Positions 36,792 through 45,225 are shown, counted from the first letter of the stretch. The stretch is 64,000 nucleotides of DNA from Bacteroidaceae bacterium (GCA_017470425.1 JAFUYT010000006.1:1-64000), one strand, 5' to 3'. Program-made: numbers and translations. Notes: generated by a model from the letters alone, not told the origin.

Positions 36792-36974
36792 AAACTCCCC
36801 ACACCCCGCCAGGAGTCCCTCCCCTCGGGGAGGTTAGGAGGGGGTCTCACCCAAACTCCCCACACCCCGCCAGGAGTCCCTCCCCTCGGGGAGGTTAGGA
36901 GGGGGTCTCACCCAAACTCCCCACACCCCGCTAGGAGTCCCTCCCCTCGGGGAGGTTAGGAGGGGGTCTCACCT
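36792..36974. repeat. Three tandem 61-bp repeats in the DUF4248 leader
   Basis: Units start at 36792, 36853 and 36914 and end exactly at the DUF4248 ATG (36975). Each contains the palindrome CCTCCCCTCGGGGAGG and the strings AAACTCCCCACACCCCGC and GTTAGGAGGGGGTCTCAC. The third differs by one internal base and at its end. Each AGGAGGGGG is a strong ribosome-binding-like sequence, and the last one lies about 8 nt before the start codon. Confidence 0.9.
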
Positions 36975-37202
36975 ATGAACACCCTAACCCCTTGGGCCGT
37001 GCGCCCGATGAGCAAGGCGGAGCTGGCGATGGCCTACGCGCCCCACCTCACGCCGGGCGGCGCCGTGAACCGCCTCATGGCGTGGATCCGCCACAACCCC
37101 GAACTCGCCGAGGCGCTCCTGCGCACCGGCTACCGCAAGCACCAGAAGCTCCTCACCTCCCTGCAGGTGCGCACCATCTGCAGCTATCTCGGCGAACCAT
37201 AA
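36975..37202 (+). CDS. DUF4248-family protein
   Basis: 75 residues: WAVRPMSKAELAMAYAPHLT, AVNRLMAWIRHNPELAEALL and HQKLLTSLQVRTICSYLGEP. This helical pattern is that of DUF4248, small proteins of Bacteroidales regularly encoded beside a VirE-like protein. A helix-turn-helix role is possible but unproven. It is transcribed toward the VirE gene. Confidence 0.82.
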   Translation: MNTLTPWAVRPMSKAELAMAYAPHLTPGGAVNRLMAWIRHNPELAEALLRTGYRKHQKLLTSLQVRTICSYLGEP

Positions 37203-37295
37203 TGTAAGTTCCTGCCCGCCCGCGCGTGAGAGTCTGGAAAAGTACTGGTCCTACCCGGTACCGGGCACCGGAACACGAGAGAGAGGGGGGGCGGC

Positions 37296-39530
37296 TCACG
37301 ACTGCGCCGCCAGCTGCCGCCGCGCCTGCATCTCCTCAGCCGTATAGCGCACCACGACGTAGCCCCTGACGTGCAGGACACGCCGCTGCGCGAAGCCCAG
37401 CTCGCGGAAGGCGCGGCCGATATACACGGGGCTGAGCTTCTGCGTGAGGCCGCCGCCGATGATCTGCAGCGCGTGGGCCACCGATATGAACTCGCCCCGC
37501 TCGCCCTCCGTGGGCACGCGGAAGTACTGCTGCACCAGCTCCAGCTCTAAGCGCGGCGTCTCGAAGCGCCGGTTGTGGTCCGACAGCCGCACGATCTCCT
37601 CGCGCGAGAACCAGAAGGCGAAGCCGCGGCGGTAGAGCGCGTAGGCCTCGGCGAACACCGCGTCGTGGTCGAAGGGCTGCTCCCTCGGCGAGCAGATGCT
37701 CTCCACCTCGAAGGGCAGCCAGCGCCGGTTCCCCGTGGGGTCCCCCAGGAACTGCGTGTTGTTGCCCGTGCCGCAGAACGAGGCGATGTGCTTGCGGTGC
37801 TCGTGGAAGTGGGCGTAGGCGGCGCGCTCGTCGATGCTCGGCATCGTCACGGCGGCCTTCAGCTGGTTCAGTTCCGAGGGGCGCATCGTGTCGAGCTCCT
37901 CGCAGCAGATCAGGCCGTACTGCGCCAGCGTCAGCAGGTCGTCGCGCCCCATGCGGTTGGCGTTGGTCTTCGTGTAGAAATAGCGGCGCAGCGCCGGCGG
38001 CAGCAGGTAGTTGAACCACGTCGTCTTGTAGGACCCCTGTTCGCCGATGAGCACCAGGATCACGTTGTTCACCACCGCGTCATCCACCCACGCCGCCACC
38101 ATCCCCACCAGCCACTTCCGCAGGTACTCCTCCCACAGCGCCTGCTCCTCTGCCCCACCCCGCACGCGGACCGTCGCCGCCAGGGCGTGGATGGCGCCCG
38201 CATCCCCCTCCGGCGCGGGCAGCGCCCCGAGATAGTCGGCGAAGGGCTGGAAGTCCGCCACGAAGTCGCTCTCCACGACGCGATAGACATCCTGCACGTT
38301 CACCCGCTGCTCCCGCGACATCGCCGCCCACAGCGAGTTCACCACCCGGTCCGTGATGGGCTGCCACGCCGCCGCGCCGGCCCCGTCGGTCGGCGCGGCG
38401 GCATATTCCACGCGCCCCGTGATCACGTTGTGGCGCAGCCGGATGTGGTCCTTCAGGAACGCCTGGATGTCCTCTACGCCGGCGCAGGGCGGCGCGCCCT
38501 GTGCGCCGCTGCTGCGGCGGGAGGGGCGGGTGCTGCGCGTGGCGTGCTCCTCGGTGCGGCCGTAGCAGGAGCGCACCACCTCGGCGGCCTTCTCGTAGTC
38601 CGGGAACGCCGTGGCGGCCCACGCCACGGCGGCCTCCTCCGAGAAGCCGAACTGGTTGAGCCGGTAGCCCACCCGCATCACGTAGTCGTTGTGGCTCCCG
38701 GCGGCATACACGGCCCCCTCGGCCTCCACCTCCCGTCGCAGCGTCTGCTCGTAGCACGCCTCGATGCGGCGCAGCTCCCGCTCGCGGCGCTTGCGCCGCT
38801 GCCCGGCCTCCACGGCGCCCTGCCACTCGTCCTCGATCCAGGCCGTCGTGAACGCCTCGGCCGCGGCGTTGAAATAGACGTCCGGGTCGTGGGCCACGGC
38901 CGTCAGGCGCGTCACATTCTTGCACTTCTCGTCCGTCGGCGCCCCCGCTAAGCGGGCGTAGTAGGCGTTGCCCGTGGCGAAGGCCTTGCGGTAGAACTGC
39001 ACCTGCTGGCGCAGCTCCCGCGCCGCGTCCAGCTCATAGCGGTAGAGGACCCGCAGGCCGCAGCCGCTGATCGTCGTGTAGCACAGCAGCGTGTGCGGAT
39101 CCGCCACCAACTTCTGGCGGAGGGCAGACAGGGGGAGACCCCCTCCTAACCTCCCCGAGGGGAGGGACTCCTGGCGGGGGGACGACAGGGGGAGACCCCC
39201 TCCTAACCTCCCCGAGGGGAGGGACTCCTGGCGGGGGGCGGGGGAGGTTTCGTTAGCGTTAGCGTCGTCGTCAGCGGCGATGTGATCGAAATCGACCATT
39301 GCCAGGCCTGTGAGGCTGGCTACGTTGGCGGCAGCCTTGCCGCCCTGGAAGCGGCAGGCCACGGCGAACATCATGCTCTCGTTCTTCAGCAGGTCGCGCC
39401 GCTGCTGGCGGTAGCCCAGCGTCAGTTCACGCGTCCGCGCGTCCGTGCGGATCGCTTCCACCATCGCCTCCAGCGTGCCGGCGGCCGGTGTGGTGTCCCA
39501 GAAATTCCGGAAAACAGATAGTTCTATCAT
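37296..39530 (-). CDS. VirE-like primase/ATPase (BT4734-like N-terminus)
   Basis: 744 residues. The N-terminal part (about 1-240; FAVACRFQGGKAAANVASLT, GLAMVDFDHI, YHTTISGCG-like CYTTISGCGLRVLYRY) fits the BT4734/BF3469 domain, a primase-polymerase-like fold. The C-terminal half is a VirE-type P-loop ATPase with LVLIGEQGSYKTTWFNYLLP and ICCEELDTM, then NNTQFLGDPTGNRRWLPFEV. It presumably acts on replication of a mobile element. Residues about 96-134 are a translated tandem repeat (RQESLPSGRLGGGLPLS twice) that does not belong to the family. A long leader of about 500 nt precedes it. Confidence 0.85.
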   Translation of the reverse strand: MIELSVFRNFWDTTPAAGTLEAMVEAIRTDARTRELTLGYRQQRRDLLKNESMMFAVACRFQGGKAAANVASLTGLAMVDFDHIAADDDANANETSPAPRQESLPSGRLGGGLPLSSPRQESLPSGRLGGGLPLSALRQKLVADPHTLLCYTTISGCGLRVLYRYELDAARELRQQVQFYRKAFATGNAYYARLAGAPTDEKCKNVTRLTAVAHDPDVYFNAAAEAFTTAWIEDEWQGAVEAGQRRKRRERELRRIEACYEQTLRREVEAEGAVYAAGSHNDYVMRVGYRLNQFGFSEEAAVAWAATAFPDYEKAAEVVRSCYGRTEEHATRSTRPSRRSSGAQGAPPCAGVEDIQAFLKDHIRLRHNVITGRVEYAAAPTDGAGAAAWQPITDRVVNSLWAAMSREQRVNVQDVYRVVESDFVADFQPFADYLGALPAPEGDAGAIHALAATVRVRGGAEEQALWEEYLRKWLVGMVAAWVDDAVVNNVILVLIGEQGSYKTTWFNYLLPPALRRYFYTKTNANRMGRDDLLTLAQYGLICCEELDTMRPSELNQLKAAVTMPSIDERAAYAHFHEHRKHIASFCGTGNNTQFLGDPTGNRRWLPFEVESICSPREQPFDHDAVFAEAYALYRRGFAFWFSREEIVRLSDHNRRFETPRLELELVQQYFRVPTEGERGEFISVAHALQIIGGGLTQKLSPVYIGRAFRELGFAQRRVLHVRGYVVVRYTAEEMQARRQLAAQS
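39137..39240. repeat. Two 57-bp palindromic repeats inside the VirE gene
   Basis: Copies start at 39137 and 39194, each GACCCCCTCCTAACCTCCCC then GAGGGGAGGGACTCCTGGCG. The 57-bp period is 19 codons, so the reading frame is kept. Confidence 0.9.
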
Positions 39531-39544
39531 AGGTGTTGAGACCC

Positions 39545-39660
39545 CCTCTCCTAACCTCCCCCCCGAGGGGGGAGGAACGCCTGGCGGGGGCGTGCGGGCG
39601 TTTGGGTTAGACCCCCTCCTAACCTCCCCGAGGGGAGGAACGCCTGGCGGGGTGCTTGGG
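39545..39660. repeat. Two palindromic repeat copies in the VirE leader
   Basis: GACCCCCT…GGCGGGG copies at about 39540-39595 and 39610-39655, separated by GGGCGTTTGGGTTA. The same GGGCGTTTGGGTTA follows the copy at 36392, so the unit extends beyond the palindrome. Confidence 0.75.
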
Positions 39661-39736
39661 CGTTATGGTTATGGTTTTGGTTATCGTTTTCGTTCCCCCC
39701 GGAGAAAGAGCGGGGACATCGTTAGTAAACAACAAA

Positions 39737-39866
39737 TCTCACCAGGACTACTACCTCCTAACTCGCTTTGCCGAATACTGCCAATGCCCACGCCCCGATG
39801 GGGGTGAGCTGACAGCCTTCGTTTCGCGAGTAATCTTCTCGGTGAGTGTGTAGTAGTTTGGTGAGA
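39737..39866. repeat. Inverted repeat of about 17 bp in the VirE leader
   Basis: TCTCACCAGGACTACTAC (39737-39754) is the near reverse complement of GTAGTAGTTTGGTGAGA (39850-39866), enclosing 95 bp with a smaller hairpin (CACGCCCCGATGGGGGTG). It could be a folded leader RNA or the ends of a small element. No ORF is convincing in it. Confidence 0.55.
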
Positions 39867-39903
39867 AAACCGAAAACCTCAGGCTCTATGTGTGCGCTGT
39901 AAA

Positions 39904-39933
39904 AGGGCGGCGGACCTCACGGCTGGCCGCCCT
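39904..39933. terminator. 8-bp GC-rich hairpin
   Basis: AGGGCGGC pairs with GCCGCCCT around a 14-base loop. It lies inside the predicted VirE leader, so it may act as an attenuator on that strand. Confidence 0.4.
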
Positions 39934-40053
39934 ATCTTACTCAAACGGGACCACCCCAACGGGCGGAACCAAATTCTTGAAACAAATTCTACCCCGGAGG
40001 GCAAAACTTGCACAAAACGCAGTCTGGAAGCACTTCCACTTGCGTTTGCGGGG

Positions 40054-40062
40054 GCAAAGGTA
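40054..40062 (-). promoter_or_regulatory. Leftward promoter toward VirE
   Basis: The reverse strand reads TACCTTTGC, with CAAATGTGAATTTTG upstream. It is the only good leftward -7 box in the 39.5-40.3 kb gap. Confidence 0.5.
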
Positions 40063-40099
40063 CACAAAATTCACATTTGTAAAAAAAAAAGAACACTTA

Positions 40100-40132
40100 T
40101 TTGCTAAATATTTTCGAAATATGTACCTTTGC
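40100..40132 (+). promoter_or_regulatory. Rightward promoter P1
   Basis: TTTG (40100-40103), 20 bp, TACCTTTGC (40124-40132): a consensus match. It may originally have served the surface-protein gene at 41101, with the toxin-antitoxin block inserted in its leader (see the 18-bp direct repeats). Confidence 0.7.
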
Positions 40133-40194
40133 GGCCGATTTCAGACGAGGTCCCCCACGCGCACGAATCACATACCGCTCCTGGCACCCGTCAA

Positions 40195-40212
40195 ATACTC
40201 AAATATCAACCA
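40195..40212. repeat. 18-bp direct repeat, left copy
   Basis: ATACTCAAATATCAACCA, identical to 41068-41085. The two copies bracket the toxin-antitoxin block. Confidence 0.8.
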
Positions 40213-40274
40213 GCGATCTTTCACTTACTGGGACACGAAAAAAGCGGAATGAAGGGCAGAAACTGGCGGAAATG

Positions 40275-40307
40275 TTTGGCCGTTCACAGGGAATGTACTA
40301 CCTTTGC
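40275..40307 (+). promoter_or_regulatory. Rightward promoter P2 for the toxin-antitoxin pair
   Basis: TTTG (40275-40278), 20 bp, TACCTTTGC (40299-40307); leader of about 30 nt to the antitoxin ATG at 40339. Confidence 0.75.
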
Positions 40308-40338
40308 CGACGAGATTGCAACAAAAACGACCACCGAT

Positions 40339-40626
40339 ATGAGCAAAGAAGCACTCATCAACCTGCGCAATTACATCCAGCTCACCCTCTCGGCAGAGGA
40401 TCTGCAATGGCTGTTCGATGAGCTGGCGCCTCTCCCCGCACAGCAAGACCTGAAGCCCTACACCCTCGAAGAAATGCGGGCGATGGTCGAAGAGGGCGAG
40501 CGCGATATTGCCGCCGGACACTACTATACCACCGAGGAGCTCCTGCGCCCTCTCTTTGAGGAGGCTGGAATGGACTACGATGCCGAACTGGCACGAGCTG
40601 AATCTCTTCAATACGAGGCGGTATGA
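40339..40626 (+). CDS. Antitoxin of a RelBE/ParDE-type pair
   Basis: 95 residues, MSKEALINLRNYIQLTLSAE then EDLQWLFDELAP, and an acidic, helical C-terminus (TLEEMRAMVEEGERDIAAGH) like many RelB/ParD-type antitoxins. I start at the ATG at 40339, just after promoter P2. Longer in-frame starts would lie upstream of that promoter. It overlaps the toxin gene by 4 bp. As its toxin is interrupted, it may now be an orphan regulator. Confidence 0.7.
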   Translation: MSKEALINLRNYIQLTLSAEDLQWLFDELAPLPAQQDLKPYTLEEMRAMVEEGERDIAAGHYYTTEELLRPLFEEAGMDYDAELARAESLQYEAV

Positions 40627-40937
40627 CTCTGAGATGGCACAAAGCAGCGAGGGAAACCATCCATCAGACAGGGCTTCAAATCAGATGGCGGTATGGCGCT
40701 CGCTATCAGCAAAAGTATCTCCGCAGAATCCTTGACACAGCCTGCCTGCTCCGTCGGCATCCTCACCTCGGTCCTGTCGAACCCCTGCTGGCCGATATGC
40801 CGAAGCAGTATCGAAGCTTTGTCATCAAGCCCTGCAACAAGCTCATCTATACCATCTCGGATGACGTCATATAGATTGTCGCGGTCTGGGACACGCGTCG
40901 TGACCCTGCTGCGCTGGCTGGAGAACTCCCCGCCTAA
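40623..40937 (+). pseudogene. RelE/ParE-type toxin interrupted by an amber codon
   Basis: The open frame of 83 codons (MTLRWHKAARETIHQTGLQI … YRSFVIKPCNKLIYTISDDVI) stops at TAG 40872-40874. Reading through gives IVAVWDTRRDPAALAGELPA and a TAA at 40937. ISDDVIYIVAVWDTRRDP is the canonical last strand and basic C-terminus of RelE/ParE toxins, so the TAG most simply arose from a Tyr codon. The lost end holds residues usually needed for toxicity. It is probably inactive unless the stop is read through or is a sequencing error. Confidence 0.75.
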
Positions 40938-41067
40938 CGCTCCCCTCCCCTCTCTTTCCCGCTTTTTCCGCCGAGCCACTTGTTCATATATTAATATGTT
41001 AACCAGGCGCTGCCCGGCGGCTTCCGTTGTACCCATAGTCATCCAACTATACGCATCTATTCACTAT

Positions 41068-41085
41068 ATACTCAAATATCAACCA
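41068..41085. repeat. 18-bp direct repeat, right copy
   Basis: ATACTCAAATATCAACCA, identical to 40195-40212. It lies 15 bp before the surface-protein start codon. Confidence 0.8.
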
Positions 41086-41100
41086 AAAACTCTTACTCTT

Positions 41101-44100
41101 ATGAAACAAAAACTACTTTCAAACTTCAGGCTACGGGCCACGCTGCTCGTGGCTCTCATGTGCGCGGCGTTCACGGGGACGGCGTGGGCGGATGAAGGTG
41201 ATGAAATCACCTCCATTGAAAATATCGTAGATGGACAATCCTACTACATTAAAGGTGTGCGCAACGTGAATAAGGTTGCAACCACATATTATCTGAAGTT
41301 TACGGATTCCACTGGATCTCAAAGTGGAACTGAAACTTCAAGCAAAGATGATGCACAATTAATTACATTCCATAGCCAAGGAAAAAGCGTATATTATTTG
41401 GAGACCTCAGGAGGGCATTTTATTGCCCCTGGCACGGCTAATGGTAAAATCACCGTTTCAGAAACAGGTATCCAAGTAACAGCCTCTAATCAAACTTCAA
41501 AAATAAGGCTCTCTATTACAAGTGGAAATGATACTTGGTCCATTCAAAAGAACACGAGTGCCGCAAATTTTGGTGGATATAAAAATACCCAAACAGATAT
41601 TACGCTGATAGAAGGTCCTGCCGCAGGCACAACCAACACCATCACTGCGATTGCTGATCAGGAAGTAGGCGTTTTGAAGAGTATTACGCTCAATCCGAGC
41701 TCCAGTAACGGTACTACTCCGTTTACGTTCTCCACAACCAGCGACAAGATTTCACTGAGCACCGCCAGCGGAACATCTTGCACGGTGACGGGTCTTGCCG
41801 CGACAGGCGACGATGATGCTGTGGTCGTCATCGGACAGGCTGCCGGTACACATGCAGGCACGAACTATCTTGCTGCAACGCCCATCAATGTAAATGTCAG
41901 CGTGGTAGATAACCGCACAACACCCAGCATTACGTTCAGTGATGACAACGTAGATTTAACTACTGGCGATGACCAGACGGTCACCGTAACAACGACACAC
42001 ACAGGTACACGCTCGGTCACATCGAGCGATGACGATATTGCTTCTGTTGAAATGAGCAGTGGCAATGTCTATGTTTTAGCAGGAGACAAGGGCGGCACGG
42101 CTACCATCACACTGAGCATCGCCGAGAATGGCGATTACAAGGCTGCATCGAATAGTTTCACCGTGACGGTTGATGACGGTAAAAGCGACCCGACCATCAA
42201 CCTAAGCTCTAATGAAATTGGCATCAACGCAGTCAAGACATTTACCGTAAGCTCTAACTCCGCAGGCGCTATCACTGTATCTACGGATAACGCCAATGCC
42301 GTGCTTGACGACAATGGCGATGGAACCTTCGACCTGACAAGCGATGTCGTGGGAACTGTCACGGTGAATATCAGCCAGGCAGCCAATGGCAGCTATCGCG
42401 CCTATAATACGACGAAAGACATTTCTGTGGTTGATAACCGCTCTGTGCCCACTTTCGCTTTCTCTGCTGCCAGCAAAGAGGTGGAATGGGATGACCGCGG
42501 CGACTACGTGAAGCCGACGCTGACAAATGGCAGTGACCAAACGGCTACCTATACCAGCAGCAATACGAGCGTGGCTACCGTTGCTTCGAACGGCGACATC
42601 ACCTTTGTGGCAGGGGGCGAGACGACAATCACTGCCAGCGTCAGCGGCAGCGCTACCTACAAGGACGCAGAGGCTTCTTATGTGCTGACGGTGAACAAGC
42701 CGTTTGAGTTCTCGGAGACGTTTAATAATGCTTCAGTTTCCGGATCGACATTTAACAATGCAGATAACACAGGCTGGTCTATTAGCACAGCCTATGCCGA
42801 AAGCGCTGGCGTAGATGATACAAAATGTGCAAGAATTGCCAGTGGAAGTGCAGGCGGTTCCATCACGACCCCAGTGCTCACAGGCATCCCCACGAATTCT
42901 AAGATGACCTTACAGGCTAAGAGCTATGGTAGTGACACAGGCGTTTCTTTGTCTTTCAGTGGCACTGATTGTACAGTATCGCCCACATCTGCTTCGATTA
43001 CAAATTCATACGCTACTTATACTGTATATATCACCAAGACTGGAGATAGTCCCAAGGTGACAATCTCTGCATCAACAAAGGGCAAGCGTGCGTACGTAGA
43101 TAATATCTCCATCACTGACCTCCCCAACGCCACAATCACTATTGCCAATGTAGAGGTGAAGGAGGGTGCAACGGCCAATGCTACCGTGACCACGAACAAT
43201 GAGACAGGTGCTTTCACCTTCACCTCTTCTGATGATGACGTGGCAACGGTTGCAAAGGTGGGTGACGACTACGTAGTGACAGGTGTCGCTGAGGGTACTG
43301 CCACTATCACAGCCCGTCAGGCAGGAAACACCTATTATAAGACAACCACGACCACCTTCACGGTGACTGTGATCTCCGCCTCCACGGTGATGAACCCGAC
43401 ACTCAGTGCTGCCGACGGCGCTACAGTGGAAATCAGCGACAACATCACCATCACCGCAGAGACAGGTTGCACCATTAAATATACGACCGACGGCACGGAT
43501 CCGAAGGTCAGCGGCACGGCAACGAGCGTAGATGCCAACACGGCCAACGTGGTTGTACCGACGGGCGTGAACAGCCTGACGCTGAAAGCTGTTGCCAAGA
43601 ACGGTGAGAACTTCAGCGAAGTAGTGACTGCTGCTTACACCGTCGTGAAGAAGACACTCACAGCATCCTTCGATGCTGATGGCATTGAAGTGGCTATCGG
43701 TGCTGATGCCGATGAGCCTGCCCTGACCAACCCCAGCGGTGGTGCTGTTACATGGGAGTCTGATGACACTGATGTCGTCACCGTGAATTCCGCAGGTCAG
43801 CTGACAGCCATTGCCGCAGGCACGGCCACTATCACAGCAACCATTGCAGCCACCGACACCTATCTGGGTGGTTCGGCAAGTTATGAGGTGACGGTGTATG
43901 ACCCTGCAATCATTGAAGTGGATTTCACCAACAATGTATTTGCACTTGAAAGTAACAAACAGGAAGCCAGTTATGAGTTAAGTTATAAAGGTGTGACATT
44001 CGCCTTCAATAAGGGAACTAACAATAGTAACTCACCTCGTATTGACGGCGGTGCTACATCTCCGAAATATGCTCGTCTCTATACTGGCAACACCATGACA

Positions 44101-44886
44101 CTGACCGCTCCCACAGGCTATACAATCAGCAAAATTGTATTCGATTTCAACAAGGGTTCTTTGACGAATAGCGATAATACCTATAAATCCTCTGCAACGA
44201 CATGGACTGGTTTGGAGAGCCCTGTAGTATTTACTGGTGCTGAATCCACGTTCCTTAATAAGATGACGATTACCCTTACGGCCATCGAATCCGTCACTGT
44301 CACCTCCGCCAGCTACGCTACATACGCCAGCAGCAATGCCCTCGACTTCACCGGCAAGAGCATCAAGGCATATATTGCCAAGACCAAGGGCGATGGCACG
44401 GGTGTGACTTTCGAGCAGGTGAACAAGGTTCCCGCCAACACGGGCGTGCTGCTCTACAAGGACGGCGGCGCAACGGAGAGTATTCCTGTCCTTAGCGGCG
44501 ATGCCGATGATGTCACGGGCAATGTCTTCAAGGTGGGCACTGGTGCTGCTGTGGCCTCTGTCGATGGAAACCTGCACAACTACATCTTGAATGTTGTCAA
44601 TGATGTGATTGGCTTCTACAAGGCCGCTGGACAGACGGTAGCCACGAACCGCGCCTACATCCAGATTGATGAGAGCGCTGGCGTCAAGGCCTTCTTCGCC
44701 CTGCCGGGCATGGAGGACACGCCTACGGGCATCGAGGCTGTTGAGAGTTCACAGACGACAGTTGACAGTAAGGAAATCTACAACCTCGCCGGTCAGCGTG
44801 TAGACAATTCACAATTCACAATTCATAATTCACAATTGAAACGTGGAATCTACATCGTGAATGGCCGTAAGGTGCTTGTGAAGTAA
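41101..44886 (+). CDS. Large Ig-like surface protein with type-IX-like sorting tail
   Basis: 1,261 residues. Signal peptide (about 1-34, ending GTAWA), a beta-rich N-terminal region, several BIG_2-type Ig-like repeats (SDDDIASVEMSSGNVYVLAG, SSNTSVATVASNGDITFVAG, SDDDVATVAKVGDDYVVTG, SDDTDVVTVNSAGQLTAIAA), a chitobiase C-terminal-like domain (TIKYTTDGTDPKVSG) at about 770-850, further beta domains, and a tail IYNLAGQRV … RGIYIVNGRKVLVK. It is probably a cell-surface or secreted adhesin-like protein; no catalytic motif is seen. The linker before the tail (DNSQFTIHNSQFTIHNSQL) is encoded by an AATTCACAATTCACAATTCA repeat like intergenic filler. The AT-richer DNA than its surroundings suggests transfer. 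Confidence 0.8.
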   Translation: MKQKLLSNFRLRATLLVALMCAAFTGTAWADEGDEITSIENIVDGQSYYIKGVRNVNKVATTYYLKFTDSTGSQSGTETSSKDDAQLITFHSQGKSVYYLETSGGHFIAPGTANGKITVSETGIQVTASNQTSKIRLSITSGNDTWSIQKNTSAANFGGYKNTQTDITLIEGPAAGTTNTITAIADQEVGVLKSITLNPSSSNGTTPFTFSTTSDKISLSTASGTSCTVTGLAATGDDDAVVVIGQAAGTHAGTNYLAATPINVNVSVVDNRTTPSITFSDDNVDLTTGDDQTVTVTTTHTGTRSVTSSDDDIASVEMSSGNVYVLAGDKGGTATITLSIAENGDYKAASNSFTVTVDDGKSDPTINLSSNEIGINAVKTFTVSSNSAGAITVSTDNANAVLDDNGDGTFDLTSDVVGTVTVNISQAANGSYRAYNTTKDISVVDNRSVPTFAFSAASKEVEWDDRGDYVKPTLTNGSDQTATYTSSNTSVATVASNGDITFVAGGETTITASVSGSATYKDAEASYVLTVNKPFEFSETFNNASVSGSTFNNADNTGWSISTAYAESAGVDDTKCARIASGSAGGSITTPVLTGIPTNSKMTLQAKSYGSDTGVSLSFSGTDCTVSPTSASITNSYATYTVYITKTGDSPKVTISASTKGKRAYVDNISITDLPNATITIANVEVKEGATANATVTTNNETGAFTFTSSDDDVATVAKVGDDYVVTGVAEGTATITARQAGNTYYKTTTTTFTVTVISASTVMNPTLSAADGATVEISDNITITAETGCTIKYTTDGTDPKVSGTATSVDANTANVVVPTGVNSLTLKAVAKNGENFSEVVTAAYTVVKKTLTASFDADGIEVAIGADADEPALTNPSGGAVTWESDDTDVVTVNSAGQLTAIAAGTATITATIAATDTYLGGSASYEVTVYDPAIIEVDFTNNVFALESNKQEASYELSYKGVTFAFNKGTNNSNSPRIDGGATSPKYARLYTGNTMTLTAPTGYTISKIVFDFNKGSLTNSDNTYKSSATTWTGLESPVVFTGAESTFLNKMTITLTAIESVTVTSASYATYASSNALDFTGKSIKAYIAKTKGDGTGVTFEQVNKVPANTGVLLYKDGGATESIPVLSGDADDVTGNVFKVGTGAAVASVDGNLHNYILNVVNDVIGFYKAAGQTVATNRAYIQIDESAGVKAFFALPGMEDTPTGIEAVESSQTTVDSKEIYNLAGQRVDNSQFTIHNSQLKRGIYIVNGRKVLVK

Positions 44887-44913
44887 TAAAGAATTCGTGA
44901 AAAATTTATGACC

Positions 44914-44999
44914 TAATTCATGATTAATTCATGTAAGACAAAGACATCACCAACCACCAAGGGGAAGTGACTTATTTTACATGAATTAACCATGAATTA
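44914..44999. repeat. 23-bp inverted repeat downstream of the surface protein
   Basis: TAATTCATGATTAATTCATG (44914-44933, plus TAA) and its reverse complement at 44977-44999 differ at one base and enclose 40 bp. The right arm lies about 28 bp before the small ORF at 45027. It may act as a terminator-like hairpin or a protein-binding site. Confidence 0.7.
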
Positions 45000-45026
45000 A
45001 ATCAAGAATTAATCATAAATTATTTA

Positions 45027-45206
45027 ATGTATCCGACAATGAAAAAGACATATATCGAGCCGCAGACGGCGGTATTCAAGACATCACTGAGTGAGGGCGT
45101 ACTCACCCAGGGCTCCCTCACCACCGACGGCGCCACCTTCTACCAGGAGGACGCCACAGGTGCTGGCATGACCAAGGAGCAGCAAGACTGGAACATCTGG
45201 GAATAA
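45027..45206 (+). CDS. Small hypothetical protein downstream of the surface protein
   Basis: 59 residues from the ATG at 45027, or 55 from the ATG at 45039 (MKKTYIEPQTAVFKTSLSEG, VLTQGSLTTDGATFYQEDAT). The MKKTYIxPxxxVF opening is common to tiny uncharacterised Bacteroidales proteins encoded after secreted-protein genes. No signal peptide or membrane segment. It ends just before a strong hairpin. Function unknown. Confidence 0.6.
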   Translation: MYPTMKKTYIEPQTAVFKTSLSEGVLTQGSLTTDGATFYQEDATGAGMTKEQQDWNIWE

Positions 45207-45225
45207 CCCTTCTTATACGCACGCC

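Noticed and set aside
36792-36974. CRISPR array
   Set aside because: Three 61-bp units are contiguous with no unique spacers between them.
35153-39530. Intact prophage
   Set aside because: No capsid, portal, terminase, tail or integrase genes are present around the amidase and VirE genes.
39890-40252. 120-residue rightward ORF upstream of the toxin-antitoxin pair
   Set aside because: It contains a hairpin and promoters in both directions, and its composition is not protein-like.
40693-41100. Extension of the surface protein upstream of 41101
   Set aside because: It would precede the evident signal peptide and overlap the toxin gene in another frame.
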